From a virus: a stretch of 39,772 nt of DNA. The stretch is taken from positions 1-39,772 of the IMG/VR virus record IMGVR_UViG_3300033145_002134. One strand, written 5' to 3'. The first letter of the stretch is position 1. Every line of letters starts with the position of its first letter. Below are positions 7,636 through 14,388 of the stretch, one piece after another. The notes beneath the pieces are model-generated. The model saw nothing but the letters and a program-made list of their open reading frames with translations, ran no database searches and was not told where the DNA came from. A program made the position numbers and the translations under genes.

Positions 7636-8248
7636 TGTAGATTCTTCTCCTTGTCGCCTTCGGTTTGCACTCTATTATGTGCGTCAACCAGCCGGTTGAT
7701 TTCCTGATAAGTTAGGCCGGGCATTGTAAAGAAAGTGTATCCTCTGTAATGGAGGAACACTTCCAATAGTGCCTCATCAGGATTTATTTTTTTGATAAAT
7801 CCTTGTCTAACTTTTCAGCATACTTTTGGATTGCTGCTTTTCCGGCTTCCTGCATGGTCTTCTGGTCTATGCTAAGGGAAATTGCCATTATTGCGGTGGC
7901 AATAGCTCCAGAGTATCTGGGTTTCATGTCCTTTATTTGTGCCTCAGTTACAACTGGTTCTATGAGATGCTCCTTGATTATTTTGCCATCCTGGTCTTCG
8001 GTTGTTTCAAAAATTTCTTTTCCTTCTTCTTTCCGCTTAACTAATCCAGCCGACAAAGCTTTTATTTCCCCTCGAGGCATTGGCGTTATTCTAACTGTTG
8101 GGCCCTGTGTTTTCACTACTTGCTTTTTCTTTCCGTCTTCCTCAACAGTTTCGTACTCCCTTAAAAGTTCCAATTCAACCTCAAGCGGCAAAAGCTTTCC
8201 GTCCGCTCCGCGTTCGTGCAATATGCCTTTTACTTCTAGCATACTCAA
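7623..8248 (-). CDS. Tail assembly chaperone, extended form made by -1 frameshift (gpGT-like)
   Basis: The 0-frame protein ends at TAA 7784-7786. Directly before the stop lies a slippery run of seven A (7787-7793, minus strand), read as A-AAA-AAA. A -1 slip opens a 54-residue extension starting INPDEALLEVFLHY and ending NLQWLR, with TAG at 7623-7625, giving about 208 residues. Eleven bases after the run is a stem (GAGG/CACT pairing with AGTG/CCTC, 7752-7775) that could stimulate slippage. The extension has no good start of its own, is protein-like, and overlaps the tape-measure start. This is the classic G/GT arrangement of phage lambda-type tails, where both products guide tape-measure assembly. 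Confidence 0.75.
7784..8248 (-). CDS. Tail assembly chaperone, short form (gpG-like)
   Basis: 154 residues from TTG 8248. That start is chosen because AAGGTG lies five bases upstream and because TTGA overlaps the stop of the preceding gene, a junction used repeatedly in this genome; a longer start at GTG 8275 and an internal ATG at 8242 are possible. The protein is hydrophilic and Lys/Glu-rich with no membrane or catalytic motif. Its position between major tail protein and tape measure, and the frameshift site at its end, identify it as the tail chaperone rather than sequence similarity. Confidence 0.7.
   Translation of the reverse strand: MSMLEVKGILHERGADGKLLPLEVELELLREYETVEEDGKKKQVVKTQGPTVRITPMPRGEIKALSAGLVKRKEEGKEIFETTEDQDGKIIKEHLIEPVVTEAQIKDMKPRYSGAIATAIMAISLSIDQKTMQEAGKAAIQKYAEKLDKDLSKK
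7787..7793 (-). promoter_or_regulatory. Slippery site for -1 ribosomal frameshift
   Basis: Seven consecutive A on the minus strand, in register A-AAA-AAA, immediately followed by the TAA stop of the 0 frame. It is the canonical X-XXY-YYZ arrangement. A potential stem-loop (7752-7775) starts 11 bases further on. Frameshift efficiency cannot be judged from sequence. Confidence 0.72.
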
Positions 8249-8370
8249 TCGAACACCTTCTGAACTTTGCCGCACTCAACGCATTCCCTTATAGAATGAA
8301 TCCCGTGCTGATTCCCTTTCCGTTTCCAATTGCTCCAATCATGAAGCCCGAAAAAACATCGTAGGCCCAT
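8245..8370 (-). CDS. Small zinc-ribbon protein
   Basis: A 41-residue ORF, ATG 8370 to TGA 8245. It has the pattern LRCFFGLHDW...IRECVECGKVQK: one Cys and His near the N-terminus and a CxxCGK knuckle at residues 30-34, typical of very small zinc-binding proteins of archaea and their viruses. GGAGG lies just upstream and the gene starts right after the TAA of the major tail protein (TAAATG). The placement inside the tail operon is unusual; the role (nucleic-acid binding or virion assembly) is unknown. Confidence 0.65.
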   Translation of the reverse strand: MGLRCFFGLHDWSNWKRKGNQHGIHSIRECVECGKVQKVFD

Positions 8371-9720
8371 TTAGTAGACCTCCGTTCCTTCGACCATCAT
8401 AACCACGCAGCTTGTTATGTTTATCTCAAGGTCCTGCACAACTAGGTCATCCAATGGTGCGTCATCGTCTGCTTTATCGTATGTGCATTCACTGAAAATA
8501 AATTGAATGCGCTCGTACTCTGGCTTTTTCAGCGTGTGCTTGATTGTGAAGGTTCCGATTGTATCTTGTGGCTCTGTTGCATTTGCTACTCCATATTGCC
8601 TTTCGATTTCTTCCTTATCAAGCAAGTCAATCTTCGCTGTTGATTTGTAGGTTCTCACTCCAGGCACTAATTTCTTGATGTACCTGCCGTCTGTTCCCTT
8701 AGCTTTATAGTTGTTATTTATTGAAAAGCTAAAGTCGTTCAGGTCGTAGTCTGTTCCACCTGCTACTTCAAGCTCAGTGTCCCATTCCAGGTACATTGCC
8801 CCTGTGAAATCTGTGATTGAGGAAGCTGTTGCTCCGCTCACGTTTGTCTGAGGTTTCTTTCCAATCATGTTCGCAATGAATCTGATTGGATCGGTCTGTT
8901 CTCTGGCCACTGAATAGGTCAGCTCGTTTATTTTACAGCCCAGCCAGTATTTGATTATGTCATCTGCTGCTGTTCCTTCTGGGTTAATGTAAGTGTCCTC
9001 AACTGAAAGACCATAGTTTGAGCTACCGTGAATCAGCTTTGTTTCCTTTGCCCAGAAAATTGTTTTTACATCTGTCGTGTAGATTGCTGTTACTGCTGCA
9101 CCAACCCAAACAAGTGCAATTGCAAGCTCATCTGTTGGCACGCTCGCCCAATCTGGCACTGGGTTTGCTGCTGCTGTTCCTGCTGTTACTGTTTCCTCTG
9201 TTGTTGCAGCATTGTCCTTGATTGAAACTACGTCCACTCTGTCCAAAGATGCATGTGCTGCACTGATTGTGATGTCTGTGATTTCGGTCGTTGTATAATT
9301 TGAGGATGCTATGTCATAGCTTCCTGCTGCTGCAAGCGTCAAAGTCATGTTCGGGCTTCCTGCCTCTACAAGGTTGCATGCTGTTACAACTTCGTTTGCA
9401 TCGCTTGCTGCTACTGGCGTAGCTGAACCATCGCCCATTGCACCTTTCTTTAGTTCTCCAAAAACGTACTGCAAAAACAATCCGTTCTGTGGGCTGTACT
9501 CAACAGGCCCAGCGACCTTTACTCTTCCTGCTACTTTCTTCCCGACATTCCTGCCGCTTGATTTACTCCTGTGCTGAATTACGGGAGCAGCAGCTTTTAT
9601 TCCGCAGCTTATTACCTTCCCAAAGGGCAGGTTCACGGCCGCAGATAATGTTCCGTAGGCTGTTTCCTCAACACCATAACTGGTTTGAGAAGACCAACCT
9701 GAATAATCTCTTTGCGTCAT
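8371..9720 (-). CDS. Major tail (tube) protein
   Basis: 449 residues, beta-rich, with a central Thr/Ala/Ser-rich insertion (about 100-215) that resembles an extra domain displayed on the tube surface, and C-terminal strands (about 330-449) typical of tail-tube folds. It lies between the tail-terminator/connector genes and the tail-assembly chaperone, exactly where the major tail protein is expected. The start ATG 9720 overlaps the previous stop (TAATG) and follows GGGAGGGG, a very strong ribosome site suited to an abundant protein. The assignment is mainly from order, length and composition. Confidence 0.72.
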   Translation of the reverse strand: MTQRDYSGWSSQTSYGVEETAYGTLSAAVNLPFGKVISCGIKAAAPVIQHRSKSSGRNVGKKVAGRVKVAGPVEYSPQNGLFLQYVFGELKKGAMGDGSATPVAASDANEVVTACNLVEAGSPNMTLTLAAAGSYDIASSNYTTTEITDITISAAHASLDRVDVVSIKDNAATTEETVTAGTAAANPVPDWASVPTDELAIALVWVGAAVTAIYTTDVKTIFWAKETKLIHGSSNYGLSVEDTYINPEGTAADDIIKYWLGCKINELTYSVAREQTDPIRFIANMIGKKPQTNVSGATASSITDFTGAMYLEWDTELEVAGGTDYDLNDFSFSINNNYKAKGTDGRYIKKLVPGVRTYKSTAKIDLLDKEEIERQYGVANATEPQDTIGTFTIKHTLKKPEYERIQFIFSECTYDKADDDAPLDDLVVQDLEINITSCVVMMVEGTEVY

Positions 9721-9986
9721 TACTTAGTCCCCTCCCGGTCTTTTTCCTTTTTCTCTTTCCTGCCAGGCTCTGTTTTCTTTACCACAACATCAGCTGTGAT
9801 TTCTTTTTCCTTTTCTTTTTCTGGAGCAGCTTTCCTGGCACCTGTCGCTGCTTCATAATTGCTGTTTGTGAGGATCGCTTTTCCTACGTCCTCAGGGAAA
9901 TCCCTCTCATCGCTGGCCTTGTGAATCCAATGGACTCCAGGGCCCTGCATATTAAGTTCTCCCCCTATTTTTGCTCGAATCCTCAT
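9720..9986 (-). CDS. Small charged protein of the head-tail region
   Basis: 88 residues. The N-terminal half is a compact beta-like segment (MQGPGVHWIHKASDERDF), and the C-terminal third is extremely charged (Lys/Glu runs). It is linked to its neighbours by TGATG and TAATG overlaps, so it is translated with the tail-terminator and major tail protein. Comparable short charged proteins occur between connector and tube genes of tailed phages; no family was recognised. Confidence 0.6.
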   Translation of the reverse strand: MRIRAKIGGELNMQGPGVHWIHKASDERDFPEDVGKAILTNSNYEAATGARKAAPEKEKEKEITADVVVKKTEPGRKEKKEKDREGTK

Positions 9987-10453
9987 CAGATCCCCTCCGT
10001 TACAATTACTATTTTTATTTCGCTTGAATCAAGCACAAATGTCTTGGGCTTAACTAAAGCCTCATATCGTGTTCCGATAAGCATTATGTCAACGTGTCTC
10101 CAGCTGTCATCTTCAGCTCTCAACCCATCTAAGTACCTATTCGTAACCATCAATTTCTTAATTTTTCCAGTCAAAATAAGCAATTTGTCCTGGCGCTTCT
10201 TGTAATCCTTATATTTTTCCAGAACAATAATGCTCATGCTGCTCTTCTGGCCTATTTTGTTCTGGCCCTTGTGTATCTGTTCTGTTTCGTCCTCTGTCCA
10301 GGCTAGCATCACTGCAGGATAATTCGGAATGCTGTTCGGCATTCCCTCATAAACTTTTTCCAAATCAGCAAGACCTGTATCCTTCTCAATAATTTGTTTT
10401 ATCTTATTGCGAATCGCAATCATCATATCCAAGTTACTTGTTTCATAAGCCAT
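9986..10453 (-). CDS. Probable tail terminator / tail completion protein
   Basis: 155 residues with an alpha/beta pattern: an N-terminal helix (IAIRNKIKQIIEKDTG), a strand with PAVMLAW, a long helix (DKLLILTGKIKKLM) and C-terminal strands. This profile, and the position between a gp10/virion-morphogenesis-like protein and the major tail protein, match tail-terminator proteins of the gpU type, which cap the tail tube where it joins the head. It starts at ATG 10453 in a TAATG overlap. Sequence motifs alone do not prove the family. Confidence 0.55.
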   Translation of the reverse strand: MAYETSNLDMMIAIRNKIKQIIEKDTGLADLEKVYEGMPNSIPNYPAVMLAWTEDETEQIHKGQNKIGQKSSMSIIVLEKYKDYKKRQDKLLILTGKIKKLMVTNRYLDGLRAEDDSWRHVDIMLIGTRYEALVKPKTFVLDSSEIKIVIVTEGI

Positions 10454-10890
10454 TACATCGCCCTCGCTACTTCTGATTTAAAAATATCCATAATTTTTCT
10501 ATTGGCCTGGTCAGGTGCCGGTTCAAAGGTTTGCCTTTCAGGTATTCTTCGTGTGCCCTTTTCATGATGAATCAAATAATTAACTCCAGGATAAACTTCG
10601 CCCTCCAGCTTTCTCTTGTTTACACTCTCATGTATTGAGGTTCTCATGTGGCCCTTGTCAATCAGGCCCATTAATGAACGGCCCATCTTAGATTTTCTAG
10701 CAAGAGTCGAGGGAGAAAAGGGAGGCCATCCCAAGCCTTTTGTTTGTCCAGTCTTGATGTTATCCATAACAACTTCCCGAACCAGGGCAGTTGAACGAAC
10801 CAAGGCAACAAAGAGAGAATTTCTAATTTTTCCTTTAGTTCCTTCTAGTCCTGAAATGGCCTCACGCGCTTCAATTCTGTAGTTAAGCAT
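10453..10890 (-). CDS. Virion morphogenesis / tail completion protein (HK97 gp10- or Mu gpG-like)
   Basis: 145 residues. The signature W-PPFSPSTLARKS at about 55-67, then GLIDKGHMRTSIH, then a vGVNYLIHHEKGTRRIPERQTFEPAP stretch, matches the phage virion-morphogenesis/gp10 family (W.PLS..T...K, L...G.L..SI, YA.iHe.G....p.R.F). These proteins join head and tail. The start is ATG 10890, preceded by GAGGAC just after the stop of the connector gene. Confidence 0.75.
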   Translation of the reverse strand: MLNYRIEAREAISGLEGTKGKIRNSLFVALVRSTALVREVVMDNIKTGQTKGLGWPPFSPSTLARKSKMGRSLMGLIDKGHMRTSIHESVNKRKLEGEVYPGVNYLIHHEKGTRRIPERQTFEPAPDQANRKIMDIFKSEVARAM

Positions 10891-10894
10891 GTCC

Positions 10895-11254
10895 TCATCC
10901 CGTATCCGTGTCGAAGAAGTCGCTGTTTACTTTCTCCATTCCGGAATCCGGGTCGGCGATGGCTTTGCTATAAGAGTCAAGGTATTCCCTTGCTTGCTTT
11001 TTCAAAATTTTGGAAATATTGCTTTCGTTGGGTTCAGAATCTGTAAAAAAAAAGTCATACACCTTGCCTGCTGCATAGCAGGCCGTTGCGTATTTTATCA
11101 GGTCAGGAATTGTTCCAGAATAAGTTTCGTCTTGAATTCCATTAACCCAAACTTCTGCTTCGGTGATTCGGAGCTCAACATTGTCATCGGACATCTCTCC
11201 GTCATCCATTTTTATTTGTTCCCAAACATCTAGTACTGTGCAATACGTTCCCAT
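10895..11254 (-). CDS. Head-tail connector/adaptor protein
   Basis: 119 residues, mostly helical: a helix starting YCTVLDVWEQI, then ITEAEVWVNG, a tyrosine/alanine-rich helix (LIKYATACYAAGKVYDFFF) and a long final helix. This four-helix profile and position just after the capsid genes match gp6/gp15-type adaptors that sit under the portal. GAGGTAATAGTA precedes ATG 11254. Three strong hairpins lie directly upstream. Confidence 0.6.
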   Translation of the reverse strand: MGTYCTVLDVWEQIKMDDGEMSDDNVELRITEAEVWVNGIQDETYSGTIPDLIKYATACYAAGKVYDFFFTDSEPNESNISKILKKQAREYLDSYSKAIADPDSGMEKVNSDFFDTDTG

Positions 11255-11272
11255 TACTATTACCTCGCGTTC

Positions 11273-11322
11273 CCGGTCAAAACCGGTTCAGGCAGCGACT
11301 GCCCCTGCCAGGCTACTCCTGG
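11273..11322 (-). other. Three tandem RNA hairpins upstream of the connector gene
   Basis: Within 50 bases there are three perfect 5-bp stems: CCGGT/ACCGG (11273-11286), GGCAG/CTGCC (11291-11303) and CCAGG/CCTGG (11308-11322). They fill the longest gap (95 bases) in the structural operon, between the small post-capsid protein and the connector gene, and are far more GC-rich than their surroundings. They could be a processing site, an attenuator separating high capsid from lower connector expression, or a protein-binding RNA. Confidence 0.55.
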
Positions 11323-11348
11323 ACTTATTACATTATTACTTTCTTACT

Positions 11349-11573
11349 TTATTTCTTTTTGCCTTTCTTTTCTTCTGGCTCTTCGGGCTCTTCAGGTTTT
11401 TCTTTTACCTTTCCAGCCTCAGTGAGCTTGCCTTCTCCTATTAGCGTCTCAACAGCATCTGCTTTTTCTTCCAGCAGTTTTTCTGAAAGTTCTATTGTTT
11501 CCCCTTTCAGTACCTTTATACCGTCGCCGAAGCTAATATCGGAAGTGCCCGTATTAACATATTTTTTTCCCAT
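11349..11573 (-). CDS. Small acidic/basic-tailed protein after the major capsid gene
   Basis: 74 residues: a short beta-like N-terminus (KKYVNTGTSDISFGDGIKVLKGETIEL), a helix, then a Pro-Glu-Lys tail (EEPEEPEEKKGKKK). GGAGG lies 8 bases before ATG 11573, separated by a run of T. Similar tiny proteins follow the capsid gene in many tailed phages and are sometimes head-fibre or connector accessory proteins. No specific family was recognised. Confidence 0.6.
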   Translation of the reverse strand: MGKKYVNTGTSDISFGDGIKVLKGETIELSEKLLEEKADAVETLIGEGKLTEAGKVKEKPEEPEEPEEKKGKKK

Positions 11574-11609
11574 AAAAAAAACCTCCAGGTCTGTTTTCTA
11601 TTTTCTTTT

Positions 11610-11634
11610 CTCCTTTAGAAAAAAAATAAAGGAG
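11610..11634 (-). terminator. Perfect 8-bp hairpin after the major capsid gene
   Basis: On the minus strand CTCCTTTA pairs with TAAAGGAG around a 9-base loop of eight T and one C. It lies between the major capsid stop (11641) and the next start (11573). The T-run could act as an archaeal-style U-tract terminator with partial read-through, or the stem could stabilise the capsid messenger. Position supports regulation of expression level; mechanism is inferred. Confidence 0.45.
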
Positions 11635-11640
11635 GGGAAA

Positions 11641-12477
11641 TTATATCCCCGTTATTGAAATCAATGCGTTTGCCTCGTACACTGCTGGCACACTTCTCAG
11701 GAATGTGTTGAAGCTGTAACTCTGATTAGAGAGCACATAGTCCTCTTCCACATCTAAATCCTCTGCAACAATCAGCTCTGCAATGTCTGCACCTGATTGC
11801 ATCAGCAATCCTGTTCCTGTAGCAATGTTCCTGTCAACTCTTACTGTTATTCCGAGCTTTTGAATTTTCTCGAGCTCAGTTAGGTCAGTGTTTGCAGCCC
11901 TTTGGTAGGTCTCCAAATATTGGTCCTTGTGCAACAGTAAATCTGTCGGCTCAAATTCATCGCCCATTGCAAGCATGGCCCCCATTATTGCTAATGGAAT
12001 GTTTGCAACAGTTGCCCATGTAGCTCCCCCGAAGGTTCCACCTACACTAGCATACAGGCCGCTGACTCCTGAGAGCGCGTTCTGGAGAATGATTGTTTCA
12101 TTCTCTTTATTCTGTGTCAGCCTACTTGCTCTCCGAGCCATAACAGTATTCAAAGCTTCGCCGTACTCTCTACTTGAGAGCAGGTCTTCCCTTGCAATAT
12201 TGAAAGACACACCGTGCTTCAATACTGGGATAAGTTCCCTTGCCTTGTCTATTGCCATTCCTGGAAAGTTTGTGGCTTTCGCAACAACGTCTGCAGCTCC
12301 TACGTCTGTCAGAGTATCAAAGCCGAACTCTTGCCTGCCGATTGAAACCTTTCTTACGGGGCACACTTGCCTTCCAGCAAGGTTCACGTATTTAGGCTCA
12401 ATGACAGCCGAGCGTACTTCTCTAAACTCTTCAGTTGAAAGAGATGCATCGTTCAAAATTTGGTTTAATTGTCTCAT
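11641..12477 (-). CDS. Major capsid protein (HK97 fold, encapsulin-like family)
   Basis: 278 residues from ATG 12477 (ATGA overlap with the decoration gene). It opens with MRQLNQILND and shows an HK97-type order: an N-terminal arm, a long helix with many Arg/Lys (NTVMARRASRLTQNKENETI), a Gly-rich E-loop/A-domain zone, the DLLLHKDQYLETYQR helix, and a C-terminal strand ending NALISITGI. Length and pattern resemble the short HK97-fold capsids related to encapsulins. Placement after protease, scaffold and decoration genes is diagnostic. A hairpin follows the gene. Confidence 0.82.
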   Translation of the reverse strand: MRQLNQILNDASLSTEEFREVRSAVIEPKYVNLAGRQVCPVRKVSIGRQEFGFDTLTDVGAADVVAKATNFPGMAIDKARELIPVLKHGVSFNIAREDLLSSREYGEALNTVMARRASRLTQNKENETIILQNALSGVSGLYASVGGTFGGATWATVANIPLAIMGAMLAMGDEFEPTDLLLHKDQYLETYQRAANTDLTELEKIQKLGITVRVDRNIATGTGLLMQSGADIAELIVAEDLDVEEDYVLSNQSYSFNTFLRSVPAVYEANALISITGI

Positions 12478-12896
12478 ATGATGAGCACCTTCCCCCAAGC
12501 TGTAGATGCAATTATTGTATGTGCAATTCCTACAACCTTGTAGCTTGTTGCTGAACCAACTGTGAGTGGTTCAACTATTCCTGCTGCAGCACAACTTACA
12601 TGTCCGCCTTCTGCGACACCTGTAGTTGAGTACATGGCGTAAATTTTACCAGGCACCAAAGCTGCAACGGTTACAACATCGTTGTCCGCATACTCTGCAG
12701 TTCCAGATTTCGCATAAATTTTCTCGTCCGGTACAGCAATTCCCTGCACGAATGCAGTGTCAGCTGCAGTTAACTTTACATCGTTTGCTGCTGTTCCTTT
12801 TTCCACAAGTTTTCCGAAGCCAATGGCTCCATCAGCTTTCCTTGTGAAGGTCGGTACAACAAATGATGGATTGAAATCATATACTCTATCCGCCAT
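12474..12896 (-). CDS. Head decoration protein (gpD/DUF2190-like)
   Basis: 140 residues, beta-rich, Ala/Val/Gly-heavy and with few charged residues: repeated short strands (FGKLVEKGTAANDVKL, VQGIAVPDEKIYAK, VTVAALVPGKIYAM, VVGIAHTIIASTAWGKVLI). This is the usual look of head-stabilising decoration proteins that sit beside the capsid gene. The ATG at 12896 follows AAGGTG and abuts the scaffold stop (TAAATG). Confidence 0.7.
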   Translation of the reverse strand: MADRVYDFNPSFVVPTFTRKADGAIGFGKLVEKGTAANDVKLTAADTAFVQGIAVPDEKIYAKSGTAEYADNDVVTVAALVPGKIYAMYSTTGVAEGGHVSCAAAGIVEPLTVGSATSYKVVGIAHTIIASTAWGKVLII

Positions 12897-13418
12897 TTAC
12901 TTCACCTTCCTTGCATCGGCATATATGTTTTCGCGTGCTTTTTTCAATTCGTCAATCTCACCGTCGCTGTCATGAAAGAGCGTCTTAACCTGCTTTTTCC
13001 CAATAGCGTCTGTTTTTTTACTCAGTTTCTCCATGGAGTCCTCGAGTTTCTTTACTGCGTCGCCTTTCTTTTCAGCCTCTTCCTCAAGCTCTTTATTTTT
13101 TTCTTTGAGCTTTTCGTTTTCAGCTTTCAAGTCAGCATCCTCAGCTTCCTCATCTTCTCCGTTGCCTTCGCCTTCGCCCTCTTTAGGTTTCTCGCCTTCT
13201 TTGGGCTTGGCTTCCTCGCCTTCCTTTGGCTCCTCTCCCTCTTTAGGCTTTTCGCCTTCAGCTGGATCCTCGCCTTCGTCTGCGATTTTCTTTTCAAGGG
13301 CATCAATCTTTTTGTCCTTGTCCGCAACAGAGTCGTTGAGTTCCTTAATCCTTTCTACGGCTAAGGTCTCAAGTCCTTCAGAGGAATCTGCTTCTAAAAC
13401 TTTCTGTAATTCACTCAT
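12897..13418 (-). CDS. Capsid scaffolding protein
   Basis: 173 residues from ATG 13418, chosen because GGAGGGATAAAATT precedes it; an upstream in-frame GTG exists but lies within the promoter element. The protein is almost wholly helical and charged: an N-terminal coil, a central low-complexity part made of KPKEGEE-type repeats (about residues 50-90), a Lys/Glu coiled coil (about 97-140) and a basic C-terminal helix that could bind the capsid shell. This composition and the place between protease and capsid genes are typical of scaffolds. Confidence 0.75.
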   Translation of the reverse strand: MSELQKVLEADSSEGLETLAVERIKELNDSVADKDKKIDALEKKIADEGEDPAEGEKPKEGEEPKEGEEAKPKEGEKPKEGEGEGNGEDEEAEDADLKAENEKLKEKNKELEEEAEKKGDAVKKLEDSMEKLSKKTDAIGKKQVKTLFHDSDGEIDELKKARENIYADARKVK

Positions 13419-13442
13419 AATTTTATCCCTCCATAAACATCT

Positions 13443-13488
13443 GCCTTCATCTATCACAATCTGCTTAATATAGTTTTCGGTTTTTTAT
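13443..13488 (-). promoter_or_regulatory. Late-type promoter element, copy P2 (scaffold/capsid operon)
   Basis: On the minus strand: an A-tract, then AAACTATATTAAG (TATA-like), then ATTG and ATAGATGAAGGCAG about 20 bases on. Copies P1 (24983-25028), P3 (14223-14268) and P4 (14341-14388) share the A-tract and TATA core. The TATA centre is about 52 bases from the scaffold start, predicting a leader of about 25 bases that contains GGAGGG. Confidence 0.65.
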
Positions 13489-13510
13489 GGCAAAATCATG
13501 GAAATCAGCT

Positions 13511-13545
13511 GGATTTAGTCCAATGTATCGTAACAAAGTGACAGA
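13511..13545 (+). repeat. Dispersed repeat, copy 4
   Basis: GGATTTAGTCCA followed by ATGTATCGTAAC and GACAGA. CCAATGTATCGTAAC is identical to the copy at 886-900, and GGATTTAGTCCA to the copy at 771-806. It occupies the gap between the protease stop (13549) and promoter P2, so it could be an upstream activator or repressor site for the capsid operon. Confidence 0.6.
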
Positions 13546-13548
13546 GAA

Positions 13549-14214
13549 TTAGAATGCGTTGAGGCCCACACCGTCTGCAGTGCCTGCGCGGCCTTGCATT
13601 ATCAAGGCTAAGTGGTCAAAGAAGAAATTCTCCTGGCGAATGTCATAATGCTGTCCGTTGAATTCCCCCGGCACGTGCACTTCCTTACATCTGAATCCTG
13701 TGCTCACATCCTCTAAGCGCTTTGCTTTTGTGTCCTTAATTAGCTGTTTGTTTTTTTCATTCTTTTTAATGAACACGTCCCCATAAGAACGCTTTCCTTT
13801 TTTGTCCCACTTAACAGAATCAAAAACAATATGGCCTACTTGCTGGCCCATGCTTGTAACTACTTTCTCCGGAGGATGCACGTATGCTGTTATAGGTTTG
13901 CCCCTTAAAGAATCCAGTGCTTTCTTCAGTTCCTCAGCCGACTTGTAGTGCTTGCCATTGTCGTACGGTAGCACTCCTTCCTTTGTGAAAACAACATCAT
14001 GGAAAGTAACGCCCTTCTCTGATTCAGTCCAGGCGTCGCCTTCAATGGCATCGCCTTTTGTTCCAATAGAATCAGTATGATCTATAAGTTTTTTTCCTGC
14101 GCCTTGCTCTTCAAGTTTTTTAATCAAAGCCTTATCTGCCAGGGCCCTGTCATTCTTTTTTGCCTGAGCTTTCAGTTTGCCAAACAAAGCCAGGTCGCTT
14201 AAAGAATCATTCAT
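13549..14214 (-). CDS. Head maturation protease (DUF2213-like)
   Basis: 221 residues. After a Lys-rich N-terminus (about 1-45) come the hallmarks of the DUF2213 phage family: GVLPYDNGKHY, LRGKPITAYVHPPE (about 102-115), a QQVGHIVFDSVKW strand, DVSTGFRCKEVHVPGEFNGQHYDIRQ and the terminal DHLALIMQGRAG. These are thought to be prohead proteases related to the HK97 group, which trim scaffold and capsid during maturation; the conserved His and Ser positions fit but were not verified by alignment. ATG 14214 has no strong ribosome site; promoter P3 would start its transcript only about 10 bases upstream, so a near-leaderless messenger is likely. Confidence 0.8.
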   Translation of the reverse strand: MNDSLSDLALFGKLKAQAKKNDRALADKALIKKLEEQGAGKKLIDHTDSIGTKGDAIEGDAWTESEKGVTFHDVVFTKEGVLPYDNGKHYKSAEELKKALDSLRGKPITAYVHPPEKVVTSMGQQVGHIVFDSVKWDKKGKRSYGDVFIKKNEKNKQLIKDTKAKRLEDVSTGFRCKEVHVPGEFNGQHYDIRQENFFFDHLALIMQGRAGTADGVGLNAF

Positions 14215-14222
14215 AATAAACC

Positions 14223-14268
14223 ACTCTTACCTTCTGCATTCTCCTTAATATAGTTTTGCCATTTTTCA
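14223..14268 (-). promoter_or_regulatory. Late-type promoter element, copy P3 (head protease)
   Basis: Minus strand: A-tract, AAAACTATATTAAGGAG, then GAAGGTAAGAG. The downstream part (GAAGGTAAGAG) is shared with P4 only. Spacing from the TATA core predicts a transcription start about 10 bases before the protease ATG at 14214. Confidence 0.62.
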
Positions 14269-14340
14269 GGCAAATTTGTGCGATAAGCTCCTAGGCCCTG
14301 CATTTTCCTAGTCAATCCTTCCCATCCAAGCCCTGCACGT

Positions 14341-14388
14341 GCTCTTACCTTCCACAAACTCCTTATTATACTTTATTCTTTTTTTAAG
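14341..14388 (-). promoter_or_regulatory. Late-type promoter element, copy P4
   Basis: Minus strand: seven A, AATAAAGTATAATAAGGAG, then GAAGGTAAGAG, matching P3 outside the core. It overlaps the stop codon of the giant repeat protein (14384-14386) and lies about 120 bases upstream of P3, so the protease gene appears to have tandem promoters. The 169-base gap 14215-14383 otherwise holds only weak short ORFs. Confidence 0.55.

Noticed and set aside
9438-10205. 255-residue plus-strand ORF opposite major tail protein and terminator genes
   Set aside because: Antisense to three well-supported genes; very Leu/Phe/Cys-rich and without start signals.
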